Positions 41,674 through 50,213 of a DNA stretch of 64,000 bases are shown piece after piece. Origin of the DNA: DATLGB01 sp038232275 (GTDB lineage Bacteria; Actinomycetota; Thermoleophilia; Solirubrobacterales; Solirubrobacteraceae); NCBI GenBank assembly GCA_038232275.1, contig JBBSIC010000013.1, forward strand, positions 1-64,000, read 5' to 3'. The translations under genes and the position numbers were made by a program. A model generated the notes under the pieces. The model was not told the origin of the DNA. It did no database searches and saw only the letters and a list, made by a program, of their open reading frames with translations. The first letter of the stretch is position 1. Every line of letters begins with the position of its first letter.

Positions 41674-43025
41674 GGGCCCACCGGGACCATGGAGGCGTCG
41701 CAGTTGAAGTCCGGCGTCGGCTTGTAGATCGCGCCCCGCTCGATCGAGCTCGGGCAGCGGTTGTTGCGGCCGAGCTTGGCGCCGGCGGCGAGCACGTCGT
41801 CGCGCAGGGCCGGCGGGATCGGCACGAGGCCCAGCAGCGGGGTGAGCGTGAAGGCGCTGAGCGCGAGGCCCGCGCGCGAGAAGGCGCCGTTGGCGTCGTA
41901 GGGGCCGGAGGTCGAGAAGTCGTCGAACCAGCCCGTGAGGTCCGGCGCGTAGGGGCGGAAGAAGGCCAGCTCGGGCGCGCCGTCGCTCAGCGCCGAGGTC
42001 AGCTCGGTGAGGGCGGGCTTGCGCGTTCTGCCGTTGGCCTTGACCTTCTTGACCGTCGCGCCCGCCAGGGCGGGCTGGGCCTTGAGCAGCTCGACGAGGT
42101 CGTTGCCGGCGCCCGGCCGGCGGATCGTGCGTGCCAGGTCGCGGAAGGTCGGCCGGGCATCGCGGGCGAAGGGGCGCAGGTCGGCGAGCAGCGGGCGCAG
42201 GTCGCGCACGACCGGCCGCGCGGCGGCCACGAGCGGATCGAGGTCGTCCAGCGTGCCGCGCAGGTTCACGAACGTCGTGTTGGACTTGCGCAAGAAGGCC
42301 GGCAGGCGGCCGATCGCTTCGGCGAGGTTCGAGTGCTGGCTGGCCAGCGCGGTGGAGACCGTGCCGAAGTGGTCCACGATCCCCGCGAGATCGCCGCGCT
42401 TGGCGTTCACGTCGGTGACGAGCTGGGAGGTCTTCACGATGAAGCGCTCGAGCACGTCGTCGTTGCGGTCGAGCTCGGCGAACAGCCGCGAGGAGGCCGA
42501 CAGCAGCGGGTTGAGGTACTTCGTGGCCTGGTTGGCCTGGAGCGTGTGGTCCTGCGTGGCGTCGGCGAAGCCCTTGATGACCGCGCGGCCCGCACGGCGC
42601 GTCTTGGGGTCGAAGGTGTTGAAGAGCTGGTCGAGGTCGACCGCCGACTCCGTCGTCGTCGCCGGCAGGGTGGCGCCGTCGGGGATCGCCTTCGCGTCCA
42701 TCGGGCCCTGCTGGAGGTCGATGTAGCGGTTGGCGATGCCCGACAGCGAAGCCTGCCGGATGACCGCGAGCGTCCCCTCGCGCAGCGGCGCGTAGTCGGC
42801 GTCGATCGAGACCCTGATCTGCGCCTGGCCGCGGTCTGAGAGCGTGATGTCGCCGACCTTGCCGACGGGGTTGCCCGCGACCTGGACCAGATCGCCCTTG
42901 ACGAGCTGGCTGGCGTTCTCGGTGAGGAGCTTGACCTGGTAGCCCGGGCCGCCGCCCACCAGCAGCACGGCCGCGAGCACGACGACGCCCACCACCGCGA
43001 CGAGCGCCACGATGCGCCCGTTCAT
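41670..43025 (-). CDS. MCE (MlaD-domain) protein, first of operon
   Basis: ATG 43025 gives MNGRIVALVAVVGVVVLAAVLLV, a short leader with one span. The MCE domain is ENASQLVKGDLVQVAGNPVGKV and LSGIANRYIDLQQGPM. The stalk contains RDLRPLLADLRPFARDARPTFRDL. The end is FNCDASMVPVGP. The 451-residue protein heads a series of six. In known mce loci two YrbE permease genes come directly before this position; here the upstream neighbour is a divergent ArfB-like gene instead. A TACTCT box (minus strand, 43068-43073) lies 42 bases before the start. Confidence 0.9.
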   Translation of the reverse strand: MNGRIVALVAVVGVVVLAAVLLVGGGPGYQVKLLTENASQLVKGDLVQVAGNPVGKVGDITLSDRGQAQIRVSIDADYAPLREGTLAVIRQASLSGIANRYIDLQQGPMDAKAIPDGATLPATTTESAVDLDQLFNTFDPKTRRAGRAVIKGFADATQDHTLQANQATKYLNPLLSASSRLFAELDRNDDVLERFIVKTSQLVTDVNAKRGDLAGIVDHFGTVSTALASQHSNLAEAIGRLPAFLRKSNTTFVNLRGTLDDLDPLVAAARPVVRDLRPLLADLRPFARDARPTFRDLARTIRRPGAGNDLVELLKAQPALAGATVKKVKANGRTRKPALTELTSALSDGAPELAFFRPYAPDLTGWFDDFSTSGPYDANGAFSRAGLALSAFTLTPLLGLVPIPPALRDDVLAAGAKLGRNNRCPSSIERGAIYKPTPDFNCDASMVPVGP

Positions 43026-43067
43026 GGTGTATCCCGTGGCTGGTCTTCGGGCCCCATCCGCAGGGGC

Positions 43068-43073
43068 AGAGTA
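43068..43073 (-). promoter_or_regulatory. Candidate -10 box of the mce operon
   Basis: TACTCT on the minus strand fits TANNNT and would give a 5' leader of about 35 bases. The best -35-like sequence (TTGCCG) is 20 bases away, longer than ideal. Confidence 0.3.
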
Positions 43074-43144
43074 CGCGCCGCCTACGCGCTTTGCGGCAAT
43101 CGACAATCAAGCCTTAACCGCAGCGTCACGGATACGGTGGCCGG

Positions 43145-43552
43145 GTGATGTCCCTGCAACCGGCGCCCGGCGTCGAGATCCCGCTCTCCGAGGTTGTGAT
43201 CCGGGCCAGCCGCTCGTCCGGCCCGGGCGGCCAGCACGCCAACGTCACCGCCTCGCGGATCGAGGTCTCCTTCGCGGTCGCGGAGTCGGCGGCGCTCGGC
43301 GAGGAGCAGCGCCGCCGGGTCGCCGCGCGCTGGGGCCCGGTCGTGCGCGCCGTCGCCCAGGACGCCCGCAGCCAGGCGCGCAACCGCGACCTCGCGCTCG
43401 AGCGCCTCGAGGCCCGGCTCGCCGCCGCGCTGAAGGTCCGCCGCGCCCGCCACGCGACCCGGCCGACCCGCGGCGCGCGCGAGCGCCGGCTCTCGGGCAA
43501 GCGCCGCCAGGCCGAGCGCAAGCAGCAGCGCCGGCGCCCGGACGCGGAATAG
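43145..43552 (+). CDS. arfB: ArfB-like ribosome-rescue peptidyl-tRNA hydrolase
   Basis: The 135-residue protein contains the release-factor catalytic motif in RASRSSGPGGQHANVTASRIEV. The GGQ loop hydrolyses peptidyl-tRNA on stalled ribosomes. The basic C-terminal tail (RRLSGKRRQAERKQQRRR) is the part that enters the empty mRNA channel in ArfB. GTG 43145 and ATG 43148 are both possible starts; TACGGT 6 bases before the GTG suggests a leaderless message. It diverges from the mce operon. Confidence 0.88.
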   Translation: MMSLQPAPGVEIPLSEVVIRASRSSGPGGQHANVTASRIEVSFAVAESAALGEEQRRRVAARWGPVVRAVAQDARSQARNRDLALERLEARLAAALKVRRARHATRPTRGARERRLSGKRRQAERKQQRRRPDAE

Positions 43553-43558
43553 AGGCCC

Positions 43559-43954
43559 TCAGCGGCCGAGCAGCGGGGCGTCCGCGAGGGCGCCGACGGC
43601 GCCCTCGGCGGTCGCATGGCACTCGAAGGTGTGGTCGAGGCCGGTGATCTCCAGCGCGCGGCCGACCGGGCCCGAGGTGGCGCAGGCGAGCGCGAGGCGC
43701 CGCCGGGTGCGGTTGAGCCGCCGCATCCCGCCGACGAGCAGGGTGATGCCCGTGGAGTCGATGAAGGTCACCCCGCAGGCGTCGAGCACGACGTGATGGT
43801 CGTGCTCGCGGATCGCCTCGTCGAGCGCCGAGTCGAGGGCGGCGACGCTGGCCGCGTCCACCTCTCCGGCGGCCGTCACCACGACCAGTGAGCCGGCCCG
43901 CGCGAGCGAGACCGACAGGTGTTCCTCCCCCGCCATCGAGGCCAGGGTATCCAC
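43559..43954 (-). CDS. STAS-domain protein (anti-sigma-factor antagonist type)
   Basis: The protein has 131 residues from GTG 43954, or 125 from ATG 43936. STAS features are LVVVTAAGEVDAASVAALDSAL, VVLDACGVTFIDSTGITLLVGG and the later RALEITGLDHTFE. The serine in DSTG is the usual phosphorylation site by an anti-sigma kinase. No partner kinase or sigma factor is adjacent. It follows the flippase gene directly, so it may be co-transcribed with the glycan locus. Confidence 0.88.
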   Translation of the reverse strand: MDTLASMAGEEHLSVSLARAGSLVVVTAAGEVDAASVAALDSALDEAIREHDHHVVLDACGVTFIDSTGITLLVGGMRRLNRTRRRLALACATSGPVGRALEITGLDHTFECHATAEGAVGALADAPLLGR

Positions 43955-45220
43955 TCAGTCGCGCCGGTAGACCACGGTCAGCAGCGCGCACAGCGCGGCG
44001 GTCGCGCCGGCGTAGCCGACCTCGGCGCGCAGGAGCTCGGCGTCGACGACGGGCGCGAGCATCCAGGCGACGAACAGCGAGGCGCAGAGCAGCCAGCCGG
44101 CGGCGGCCGCGCCGGCGCGGTCGCGCGCGAGCGCCGCCTGGTTGAGCGTGCCGGCCGCCAGATGGAAGCCCATCCCGAGCGCGACGATCGCGAGCCCGAC
44201 GCGCCCGTAGGTGAAGTTCACGTCGAACAGCACGCCCATCGCCCAGGGCCCGAGGATCAGCAGCCCGAGGGCGACGGCGCCGGCGAAGGCGGCGATGGCG
44301 AGGATCGTGATGCGGATCGCCGAGCGAAAATCGGCGGCGCCCTCTGCGGTGGCGGCGAGGCCCGCGAGGTGGGGGAGCAGCGAGCCCTGGATGGCCTGGA
44401 AGAGCTGCAGCGGCGCGCGGGCGATCAGCAGCGCGTTGAAGACGAAGCCGGCGACGGCGGCGTCGGTGGCCGTGGCGTCGGCGGTGAGCACGGCGGCGTT
44501 GATCAGCGTCTGCTCGGCGACCATGACGACGAAGACCGAGAGCGCGAAGCGCCCGCCGTGGCGCAGCGCGAGGCCCTCGCCGGCCTCGGCGACCGCGGTG
44601 CCGCCCCCCTGCCGAGCCCGCGCGAAGGCCCACGGCACCACGACGAGCGACACGAGCGGCGCCGCGGCCATGCCCAGCGCGACGGCCGTCTGGCCGTGGG
44701 CGATCCCGACCGCGACCGCCAGGGCGAACAGCAGCCGCGAGCTGGCCTCGAGGAACACGAGCCCGCCGTAGAGGCCGAACCACGTGTGGCCGGCGAGCCA
44801 GCCGCGCGCGAAGTAGCTCGCCGCGTAGAAGAGGACGCCGGCGACCAGGACGCCGAAGAGCGCACTGTCGCCGTCGAGCAGGTCGTCGCGGATCGGCCCG
44901 CGCAGCGCGAGGGCCGCGACCAGGAAGGCGGCGGCGAAGCTCGCCTGCAGCACCAACGGGGTGCGCAGCGGGTGGCCGCGCTCCAAGCCGCGCGCGCGGC
45001 GCTGGGCGATCGAGCGCGAGAGGAGCTGCTCGATCGGCCGGTAGATCACCGTGACGGTCACGAACAGGATCGACCACAGCAGCGAGATGCGCTTGTAGTC
45101 GACGTCGTTCAGGACGTGCGAGGCGACGGAGAAGTACGCGAACGTAACGACGCCCGTGGACGCGATGCCGATCGACAGCAGGCGCGCCCCGCGCCCGTAG
45201 GAGCCCGGTCGGGCGCTCAC
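43955..45220 (-). CDS. Polysaccharide flippase-like membrane protein
   Basis: The 421-residue protein starts at GTG 45220. About twelve hydrophobic segments cover its length, with the pattern of the MOP flippase superfamily (VFAYFSVASHVLN-type start, FNALLIARAPLQLFQAIQGSLLPHLA in the middle). Such proteins turn lipid-linked glycans across the membrane. It sits between a methyltransferase and the STAS gene with no spacer, and near GT2 and GT39-like enzymes, supporting a role in surface glycan export. The substrate is unknown. Confidence 0.8.
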   Translation of the reverse strand: MSARPGSYGRGARLLSIGIASTGVVTFAYFSVASHVLNDVDYKRISLLWSILFVTVTVIYRPIEQLLSRSIAQRRARGLERGHPLRTPLVLQASFAAAFLVAALALRGPIRDDLLDGDSALFGVLVAGVLFYAASYFARGWLAGHTWFGLYGGLVFLEASSRLLFALAVAVGIAHGQTAVALGMAAAPLVSLVVVPWAFARARQGGGTAVAEAGEGLALRHGGRFALSVFVVMVAEQTLINAAVLTADATATDAAVAGFVFNALLIARAPLQLFQAIQGSLLPHLAGLAATAEGAADFRSAIRITILAIAAFAGAVALGLLILGPWAMGVLFDVNFTYGRVGLAIVALGMGFHLAAGTLNQAALARDRAGAAAAGWLLCASLFVAWMLAPVVDAELLRAEVGYAGATAALCALLTVVYRRD

Positions 45221-45910
45221 CTAGGGCAGCTTGACGAGCAGCATGGTCCAGGGAAACGGGGTGCGGACCTCGACGACCTCGCCGTGGCGCCCCAGCAGCG
45301 CCGTGAAGGCGCGCCTGGACCAGTGGTTGACATGTCCCGGGGTGTTGCCGAGATCCTTCCAGTACGCGCCGCGCGCCATGTTCACCACGCGCCAGAGCGG
45401 CTCGCGCGGAACCGACACGAGCAGGTGCCCGGAGGCGACGCGCGCCATCTCGGCCACGGTGTGCGCCGGGTCCGGGACGTGCTCGAGCACCTCGATCGCC
45501 GCCGCGACGTCGAATTCCTCGCCGGCGAAGGGCAGGTTCTCGGCCTTCATCACCTGGTAGGAGAGGTTGGGGGCCTGGCGGCCGGCCCACTCGGCCTGGA
45601 TGGCGGGATCCTCGAGGTCGATGCCGACGATCCGCCGGTCGGCGAGCCGTGTCGCCCATCGGTGGGTGAGCACGCCCTCGCCGCAGCCCACGTCGAGCAG
45701 GGACCGCGGGTCCGCGCGCTCGAAGAGCTCGTCCAGCGCCGACTCGAAGCCGGCCATGAGGCGCCGCACGACCGGATTCGTCGAGCCGTACTTGTCATAG
45801 GTGTTGCCGGTGACGGTGCCTTCGGCGTCCCGGGTGAGGACCGGTTGACTCCGCCAGGAGCCGCTCGCAGGGTCCGTGGCTCCGGCGGCGGAGGACCCGC
45901 GGGGCCTCAC
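45221..45910 (-). CDS. Class I SAM-dependent methyltransferase
   Basis: The 229-residue protein starts at GTG 45910, overlapping the GT2 stop (GTGA). The SAM-binding motif LLDVGCGEGVLTHRWA, motif II IVGIDLEDP, and EFDVAAAIEVLEHVPDP are clear. The C-terminal half (GNTPGHVNHWSRRAFTALLG) is like methyltransferases of glycan and lipid biosynthesis loci. Acting on the product of the preceding transferase is an inference from coupling. Confidence 0.88.
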   Translation of the reverse strand: MRPRGSSAAGATDPASGSWRSQPVLTRDAEGTVTGNTYDKYGSTNPVVRRLMAGFESALDELFERADPRSLLDVGCGEGVLTHRWATRLADRRIVGIDLEDPAIQAEWAGRQAPNLSYQVMKAENLPFAGEEFDVAAAIEVLEHVPDPAHTVAEMARVASGHLLVSVPREPLWRVVNMARGAYWKDLGNTPGHVNHWSRRAFTALLGRHGEVVEVRTPFPWTMLLVKLP

Positions 45911-46962
45911 AGCTTCAGGGCCTCTCGCTCTTCTGTGCGGCTCGGGTGCGGGCCGGCGTGTGCGCCGGTGGTCGGCTTGTGGTCGGTGCCGGCGCCCGGC
46001 TCGTAGTGCGAGGGCTCGACGCCGAGCTCGAGCTCGACGCGGCGCACGCGCTCGAAGACCCGCTGCAGCATGATCCGCTGGCCGGAGAGCAGGTCGCCGA
46101 TGACGCCCAGCGCGGCCAGCACGACGGCGGCGTTGAACAGGACGGCGCCGAGGATCAGCGACTGGATGTGGCCGCCGCCGTTGCCGTTCACGAAGGCGAC
46201 CAGAAAGCGCGCCCACAGGGCGAGGGCGACGAGGCCGAGCAGCCCCGCGGCGGTCATGAACACGCGCAGCGGCTCGTACATCGCGTAGATGCGAAACAGC
46301 GAGACGCTGTTGCGCCGCACGTAGCTCGACATCGACGGAAACAGGCGCGACTCGCGCGTCTTGGGGTTCGTGCGGATCGGGACGCTGTCGACGGCGACGG
46401 TGAGCTTGCCCGCCTGGATGATCGTCTCGAGCGTGTACGTGAACTTGGAGACCACCTGCAGGCTCAGCGCGGCCTCCCGGTTGTACGCGCGAAAGCCCGA
46501 CGTCGTGTCCGGGACCGTGGTCGAGGAGGCACGCCGGACGACCCAGGAGCCGAGCCGCTGCAGCGACTTCTTCAGCGGCGAGAAGTGCTCGATCGTCATC
46601 ACCTGCCGGTCGCCGACGACCATGTCGGCATGGCCGGCCAGGATCGGGCCGACGAGCTTGGGGATGTCGCGACCGTCGTACTGGTTGTCGGCGTCGGTGT
46701 TGACGATCACGTCGGCGCCGAGCTTGAGCGCGGCGTCGAGGCCGGCCTGGAAGCCCGTGGCGAGGCCCTTGTTGTTGGTCAGGCGCACGATGTGATGCAC
46801 GCCGCCGGACTTGGCGACCTGCACCGTCGCGTCGGTCGAGCCGTCGTCGATGACGAGCCACTCGACGGCGTCGAAGCCCTCCACCTCCCGGGGGAGGTCA
46901 CGCAGCGTGGCGGGGAGCGTCTCGGCCTCGTCGAGGCAGGGGATCTGGATGATGAGCTTCAT
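45907..46962 (-). CDS. GT2 dolichyl/polyprenyl-phosphate glycosyltransferase-like protein
   Basis: The 351-residue protein begins MKLIIQIPCLDEAETLPATL. DDGSTDAT and NTDADNQYDGRDIPKLV provide the nucleotide-sugar and metal motifs, and TSGFRAYNREAAL follows, as in DPM1-like enzymes. Two C-terminal spans (about 230-255 and 270-295) anchor it, and a cytoplasmic tail ends the protein. It would charge a polyprenyl phosphate with a sugar. The divergent GT39-like enzymes could use such a donor. TACTGT (minus strand, 46987-46992) is a possible -10 with a 24-base leader. Confidence 0.9.
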   Translation of the reverse strand: MKLIIQIPCLDEAETLPATLRDLPREVEGFDAVEWLVIDDGSTDATVQVAKSGGVHHIVRLTNNKGLATGFQAGLDAALKLGADVIVNTDADNQYDGRDIPKLVGPILAGHADMVVGDRQVMTIEHFSPLKKSLQRLGSWVVRRASSTTVPDTTSGFRAYNREAALSLQVVSKFTYTLETIIQAGKLTVAVDSVPIRTNPKTRESRLFPSMSSYVRRNSVSLFRIYAMYEPLRVFMTAAGLLGLVALALWARFLVAFVNGNGGGHIQSLILGAVLFNAAVVLAALGVIGDLLSGQRIMLQRVFERVRRVELELGVEPSHYEPGAGTDHKPTTGAHAGPHPSRTEEREALKL

Positions 46963-47012
46963 GGCGCAGGCGGGTTGAGCCTGGTCACAGTACCGCTCGC
47001 CCGGCGCACGGT

Positions 47013-47018
47013 TACCCT
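47013..47018 (+). promoter_or_regulatory. Candidate -10 box (leaderless) for the first GT39-like gene
   Basis: TACCCT fits TANNNT and stands 8 bases before ATG 47027. A divergent TACTGT for the GT2 gene lies only 20 bases to its left. Confidence 0.35.
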
Positions 47019-47026
47019 GCGCGCGG

Positions 47027-48523
47027 ATGGAGTCGGCAGCCCTTCCCGCGCCGTCGAGAGGCGGACGGGCGCTCGTACGCGCCCGCCGAGCGGGCCTCGA
47101 ACGGTGCGCCAAGGCGGCCTTCGCGGTCCTGTGCGTCGCCACGGCGGTCGGCACGCTGGCCTACCCGACCTATCCCAACTACGACTCCTACTACTCCCTG
47201 CTGTGGGGCCACGAGCTGCTGCATGGGCAGCTGCCGCACTTCGAGGGCTTCCGGCTGCCGACCGAGCACCCGCTGGCGATCGCCGCCGGAGCGGTCCTCG
47301 ACGTCTTCGGCCACGCCGCCGACCGGCTGTGGATCATGGCGATCTTCGCCGCCTTCCTGGCCCTCGTCGCCGGCGTCTACCGGCTCGGGCGCGTCGCCTT
47401 CACGCCGCTGGTGGGCATCGTCGCCGCCCTGCTCGTGCTCAGCCGCTTCGACTTCGCCTTCCTCGCCGCGCGCGGCTACGTCGATGTGCCATACCTGGCG
47501 CTCGTGGTCTGGGCGGTCGCGCTGGAGGCGACGCGGCCCCGCCGTGGCGCGCCGGTCTTCTTGTTACTGACCCTCGCCGGCCTACTGCGGCCCGAGGGCT
47601 GGTTGATGCTCGGCCTGTACTTCTTGTGGATGTGGCCCGGCTCGACGTGGCGCCGGCGCGGGGGATGGGCGCTGTGGGCCGCGGCGGCGCCGCTGGGCTG
47701 GTGCCTGGTGGACGCGATCGTGACGGGGGACCCGCTGTTCTCGCTGCACTACACGAGCGACTCCGCCGAGGTCCTCGGCCGGGCGAAGACGCTCGCGCAG
47801 ATCCCGGGCGCCATCCCCGCCTTCCTGGCGGACATCGTCAAGCTCCCGATCATGATCGCGGGGGTCGCCGGGCTGCTCGCCGCGGTCGTGCTGGTCCCTC
47901 GCCGCGTGGCCTGGCCGGCGGTGCTGCTGGCCTCGGGCGTGGCGACCTTCCTGGCGATCGGCCTCGCGGGGCTGTCGGCGATCGAGCGCTACCTGGTGGT
48001 CGCCGCGCTCGGCGTGCTGATCTTCGCCGCCGTGGCGGTGGCGGGCTGGACGATGCTCGAGCCCGGCACGCGCACGCGGCGGATCTGGGCCGGCCTCGCG
48101 GGGCTCGGCGTCGCGTTCGTCTTCGTGCTGACGGTGTTTCATCTCGACGTGCGCCGCTTCGACAACGAGCTGCGCTTCCGCGGCAACGCCCACGAGGCGC
48201 TGGCCCGGGTGCTGCGCGCGCCCGCGGTCGAGGCCGCGCTGCGCTGCGGGCCGCTCACGCTGCCCAACCACAAGCTCGTGCCCGACGCCCGCTGGGTCGC
48301 CGACGCGCCCTTCGAGCGCGTCTGGGCGCGCGTGCAGGCCACGAGCCCGAAGTTCCGCAAGCCACAGCAGACGACCGGGGTGGCGCTCGTCGTCCTCGGG
48401 CGCTTCGCGATCTTCAAGCAGGCCTGGACCAACGAGCTCGACCCGGCCGCGGTGCAGCTGCCGCCCGCCGGCTTCAAGCTCGCCGCCCGCAGCGCCGACT
48501 ACGCCGCCTATGCGCGCTGCTAG
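47027..48523 (+). CDS. Multi-pass membrane glycosyltransferase-like protein (GT39/GT-C type)
   Basis: The 498-residue protein has about ten predicted spans between residues 28 and 375, and a 120-residue soluble C-terminus. After the first span, YPTYPNYDSYYSLLWGHELLHG and EGFRLPTEHPLAIAAG lie in the first outer loop, where GT-C enzymes keep their catalytic acidic residue. The family match is moderate. It overlaps the next gene by 14 bases and shares its fold, so the pair is probably an old duplication acting on the same glycan. Confidence 0.75.
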   Translation: MESAALPAPSRGGRALVRARRAGLERCAKAAFAVLCVATAVGTLAYPTYPNYDSYYSLLWGHELLHGQLPHFEGFRLPTEHPLAIAAGAVLDVFGHAADRLWIMAIFAAFLALVAGVYRLGRVAFTPLVGIVAALLVLSRFDFAFLAARGYVDVPYLALVVWAVALEATRPRRGAPVFLLLTLAGLLRPEGWLMLGLYFLWMWPGSTWRRRGGWALWAAAAPLGWCLVDAIVTGDPLFSLHYTSDSAEVLGRAKTLAQIPGAIPAFLADIVKLPIMIAGVAGLLAAVVLVPRRVAWPAVLLASGVATFLAIGLAGLSAIERYLVVAALGVLIFAAVAVAGWTMLEPGTRTRRIWAGLAGLGVAFVFVLTVFHLDVRRFDNELRFRGNAHEALARVLRAPAVEAALRCGPLTLPNHKLVPDARWVADAPFERVWARVQATSPKFRKPQQTTGVALVVLGRFAIFKQAWTNELDPAAVQLPPAGFKLAARSADYAAYARC

Positions 48524-50213
48524 GCGGCGGGTCGGCGGCTTCGGCGCCGGGCTCGCGCTGATCATGGCCGCGGCGCTCGTGCTGCGGCTGTGGGGATCGA
48601 AGACCGGGCTGCCCTACGTCTTCAACGTCGACGAGGGCGCACACTTCGTGCCGCGCGCGGTCGGCATGTTCGACCATTCCTACGATCCGGGCTACTTCAT
48701 CAACCCGCCCGCGATGACGTACCTGTTCCACGTCGTCTTCTGGCTGCGCTGGGGCGGGGACGGGGTGCGCGAGCAGTTCTCCGCGAACCCCGGGGCAGTG
48801 TTCGAGCTGGCGCGGTGGAGCGTCGCGGTGCTCGCGGCGATCTCGGTCGGCCTGCTGGCCTGGGCCGCCGCGCGGCTGTTCGACCGCCGGGTCGCGCTCG
48901 TGGCGGCGGCGCTGCTGGCGTTCTCCTACCTGCCCGCCTACTACGGGCACTTCGCGCTCAACGACGCGGCGCTCGTCGCGCCCGTCTGCCTCGCGCTGGC
49001 GGGGGCGGCCGGGATCCTGCGGACCGGGCGGACGCGGGAGTACCTGATCGCGGGCGCCGGCCTCGGCTTCGCGTGCGCGACGAAGTACACCGCGGGGATC
49101 GTGCTGATGCCGATCGTCGCGGCCGCGATCCTGGGGCCGGTACACGGCGGCCGCCGGCGGCGCGACCTGCTGCTGGGCCTCGTCCTCGCCGGCGGCGCCT
49201 TCCTCGCGCTGAACCCGTACGCGCTGTTCTCCTTCCACGCGTTCCGCGTGGGCCTGCACGAGCAGTCCGCGGCCTCCTCCGACGGCGGCGGCAAGCTCGG
49301 CCTCGCCGACCGGCGCGCCGTCACGTACTACCTCTCGACGCTGCTGTGGGGCCTGGGCGTCGTGCCGGCGCTCGCCGCGCTTGGCGGCGCGGTGAGGCTG
49401 TTCGCGCGCGACCGGCGGGTGTTCTGGCTGCTCGTGCCGGCGCCGTTGGCGTTCCTGGCGTTCATGGGGATCCAGGACCGCTTCTTCGCGCGCTGGCTCA
49501 TGCCGATCTACCCCCTGCTGATCGTGCTCGCGGCCTGGGCGGGGGTTCAGGCGTTCGCGTGGCTGGCCGCCCGCGTGCGCGGCGGTCGGCTGCCGACCTG
49601 GTCGCCGGCGGTCGCGGCGGCGCTCGTGCTGTGCGGGCAGGGGCTCGTCTACGTCGTCCACAACGACGTCGTGCTGACCCGGACCGACACGCGGGTCATC
49701 GCCCGTCGGTGGATGGTCGCCAACATCCCGGAGGGCGCGAAGATCGTGCTCGAGCCGATGGCGCCGGCCACCTTCGTCTACGACGCCGGCCACCCGAGCC
49801 CGCTCACCCGCGGCGGCGATCGCTGGACCAAGCGGGCGGGCTCGCACTTCCGCATCACGCCCAAGGGCAAGAAGGCGCTGATCCGCGACACGATCAAGCT
49901 CGAGGACTACGAGCGCACGCTGCGGCCCGACCTGATCGGCTCCTACACGCGCGGCGGCTACTGCTGGGTCATCACGGGCTCGATCCTCTACGGCCGGCCC
50001 GCGGTCACGCCGGGGCGCGCGCCGTACGCTCTGCGCTACTACAAGGCGCTGGCCCGCGTCGGCGACGTCGTCTACACGACGAGCCCGCTCGCCGAGGGCG
50101 CCGACGAACCGCCGTTCTCCTTCGACGACTCCTACAACTACCGCCCGCTCGGCTACCAGCGGCCCGGACCGCGGATCGTCATCTATCGTCTCCACGGCGA
50201 CAGATGTCCTTGA
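48510..50213 (+). CDS. GT39-family (PMT-like) membrane glycosyltransferase
   Basis: The 567-residue protein has a clear GT-C start: one span, then the loop FNVDEGAHFVPRAVGMFDHS with the DE pair, FINPPAMTYLFHVVFWL, and about eleven spans in all. FLGIQDRFFARWLMPIYPLLIVL-type sequence (FMGIQDRFFARWLMPIYP) is typical of the family. A soluble C-terminal domain of about 180 residues follows. It should transfer a sugar from a polyprenyl-linked donor outside the membrane. Its 3' end overlaps ribD by 10 bases. Confidence 0.85.
   Translation: MRAARRRVGGFGAGLALIMAAALVLRLWGSKTGLPYVFNVDEGAHFVPRAVGMFDHSYDPGYFINPPAMTYLFHVVFWLRWGGDGVREQFSANPGAVFELARWSVAVLAAISVGLLAWAAARLFDRRVALVAAALLAFSYLPAYYGHFALNDAALVAPVCLALAGAAGILRTGRTREYLIAGAGLGFACATKYTAGIVLMPIVAAAILGPVHGGRRRRDLLLGLVLAGGAFLALNPYALFSFHAFRVGLHEQSAASSDGGGKLGLADRRAVTYYLSTLLWGLGVVPALAALGGAVRLFARDRRVFWLLVPAPLAFLAFMGIQDRFFARWLMPIYPLLIVLAAWAGVQAFAWLAARVRGGRLPTWSPAVAAALVLCGQGLVYVVHNDVVLTRTDTRVIARRWMVANIPEGAKIVLEPMAPATFVYDAGHPSPLTRGGDRWTKRAGSHFRITPKGKKALIRDTIKLEDYERTLRPDLIGSYTRGGYCWVITGSILYGRPAVTPGRAPYALRYYKALARVGDVVYTTSPLAEGADEPPFSFDDSYNYRPLGYQRPGPRIVIYRLHGDRCP

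Noticed and set aside
41700..43110. Extension of the second mce gene's frame to a 1,015-codon protein starting at 43110
   Set aside because: The extra 479 residues are the shadow of the first mce gene. The true start is GTG 41673, where the MCE leader and membrane span begin.
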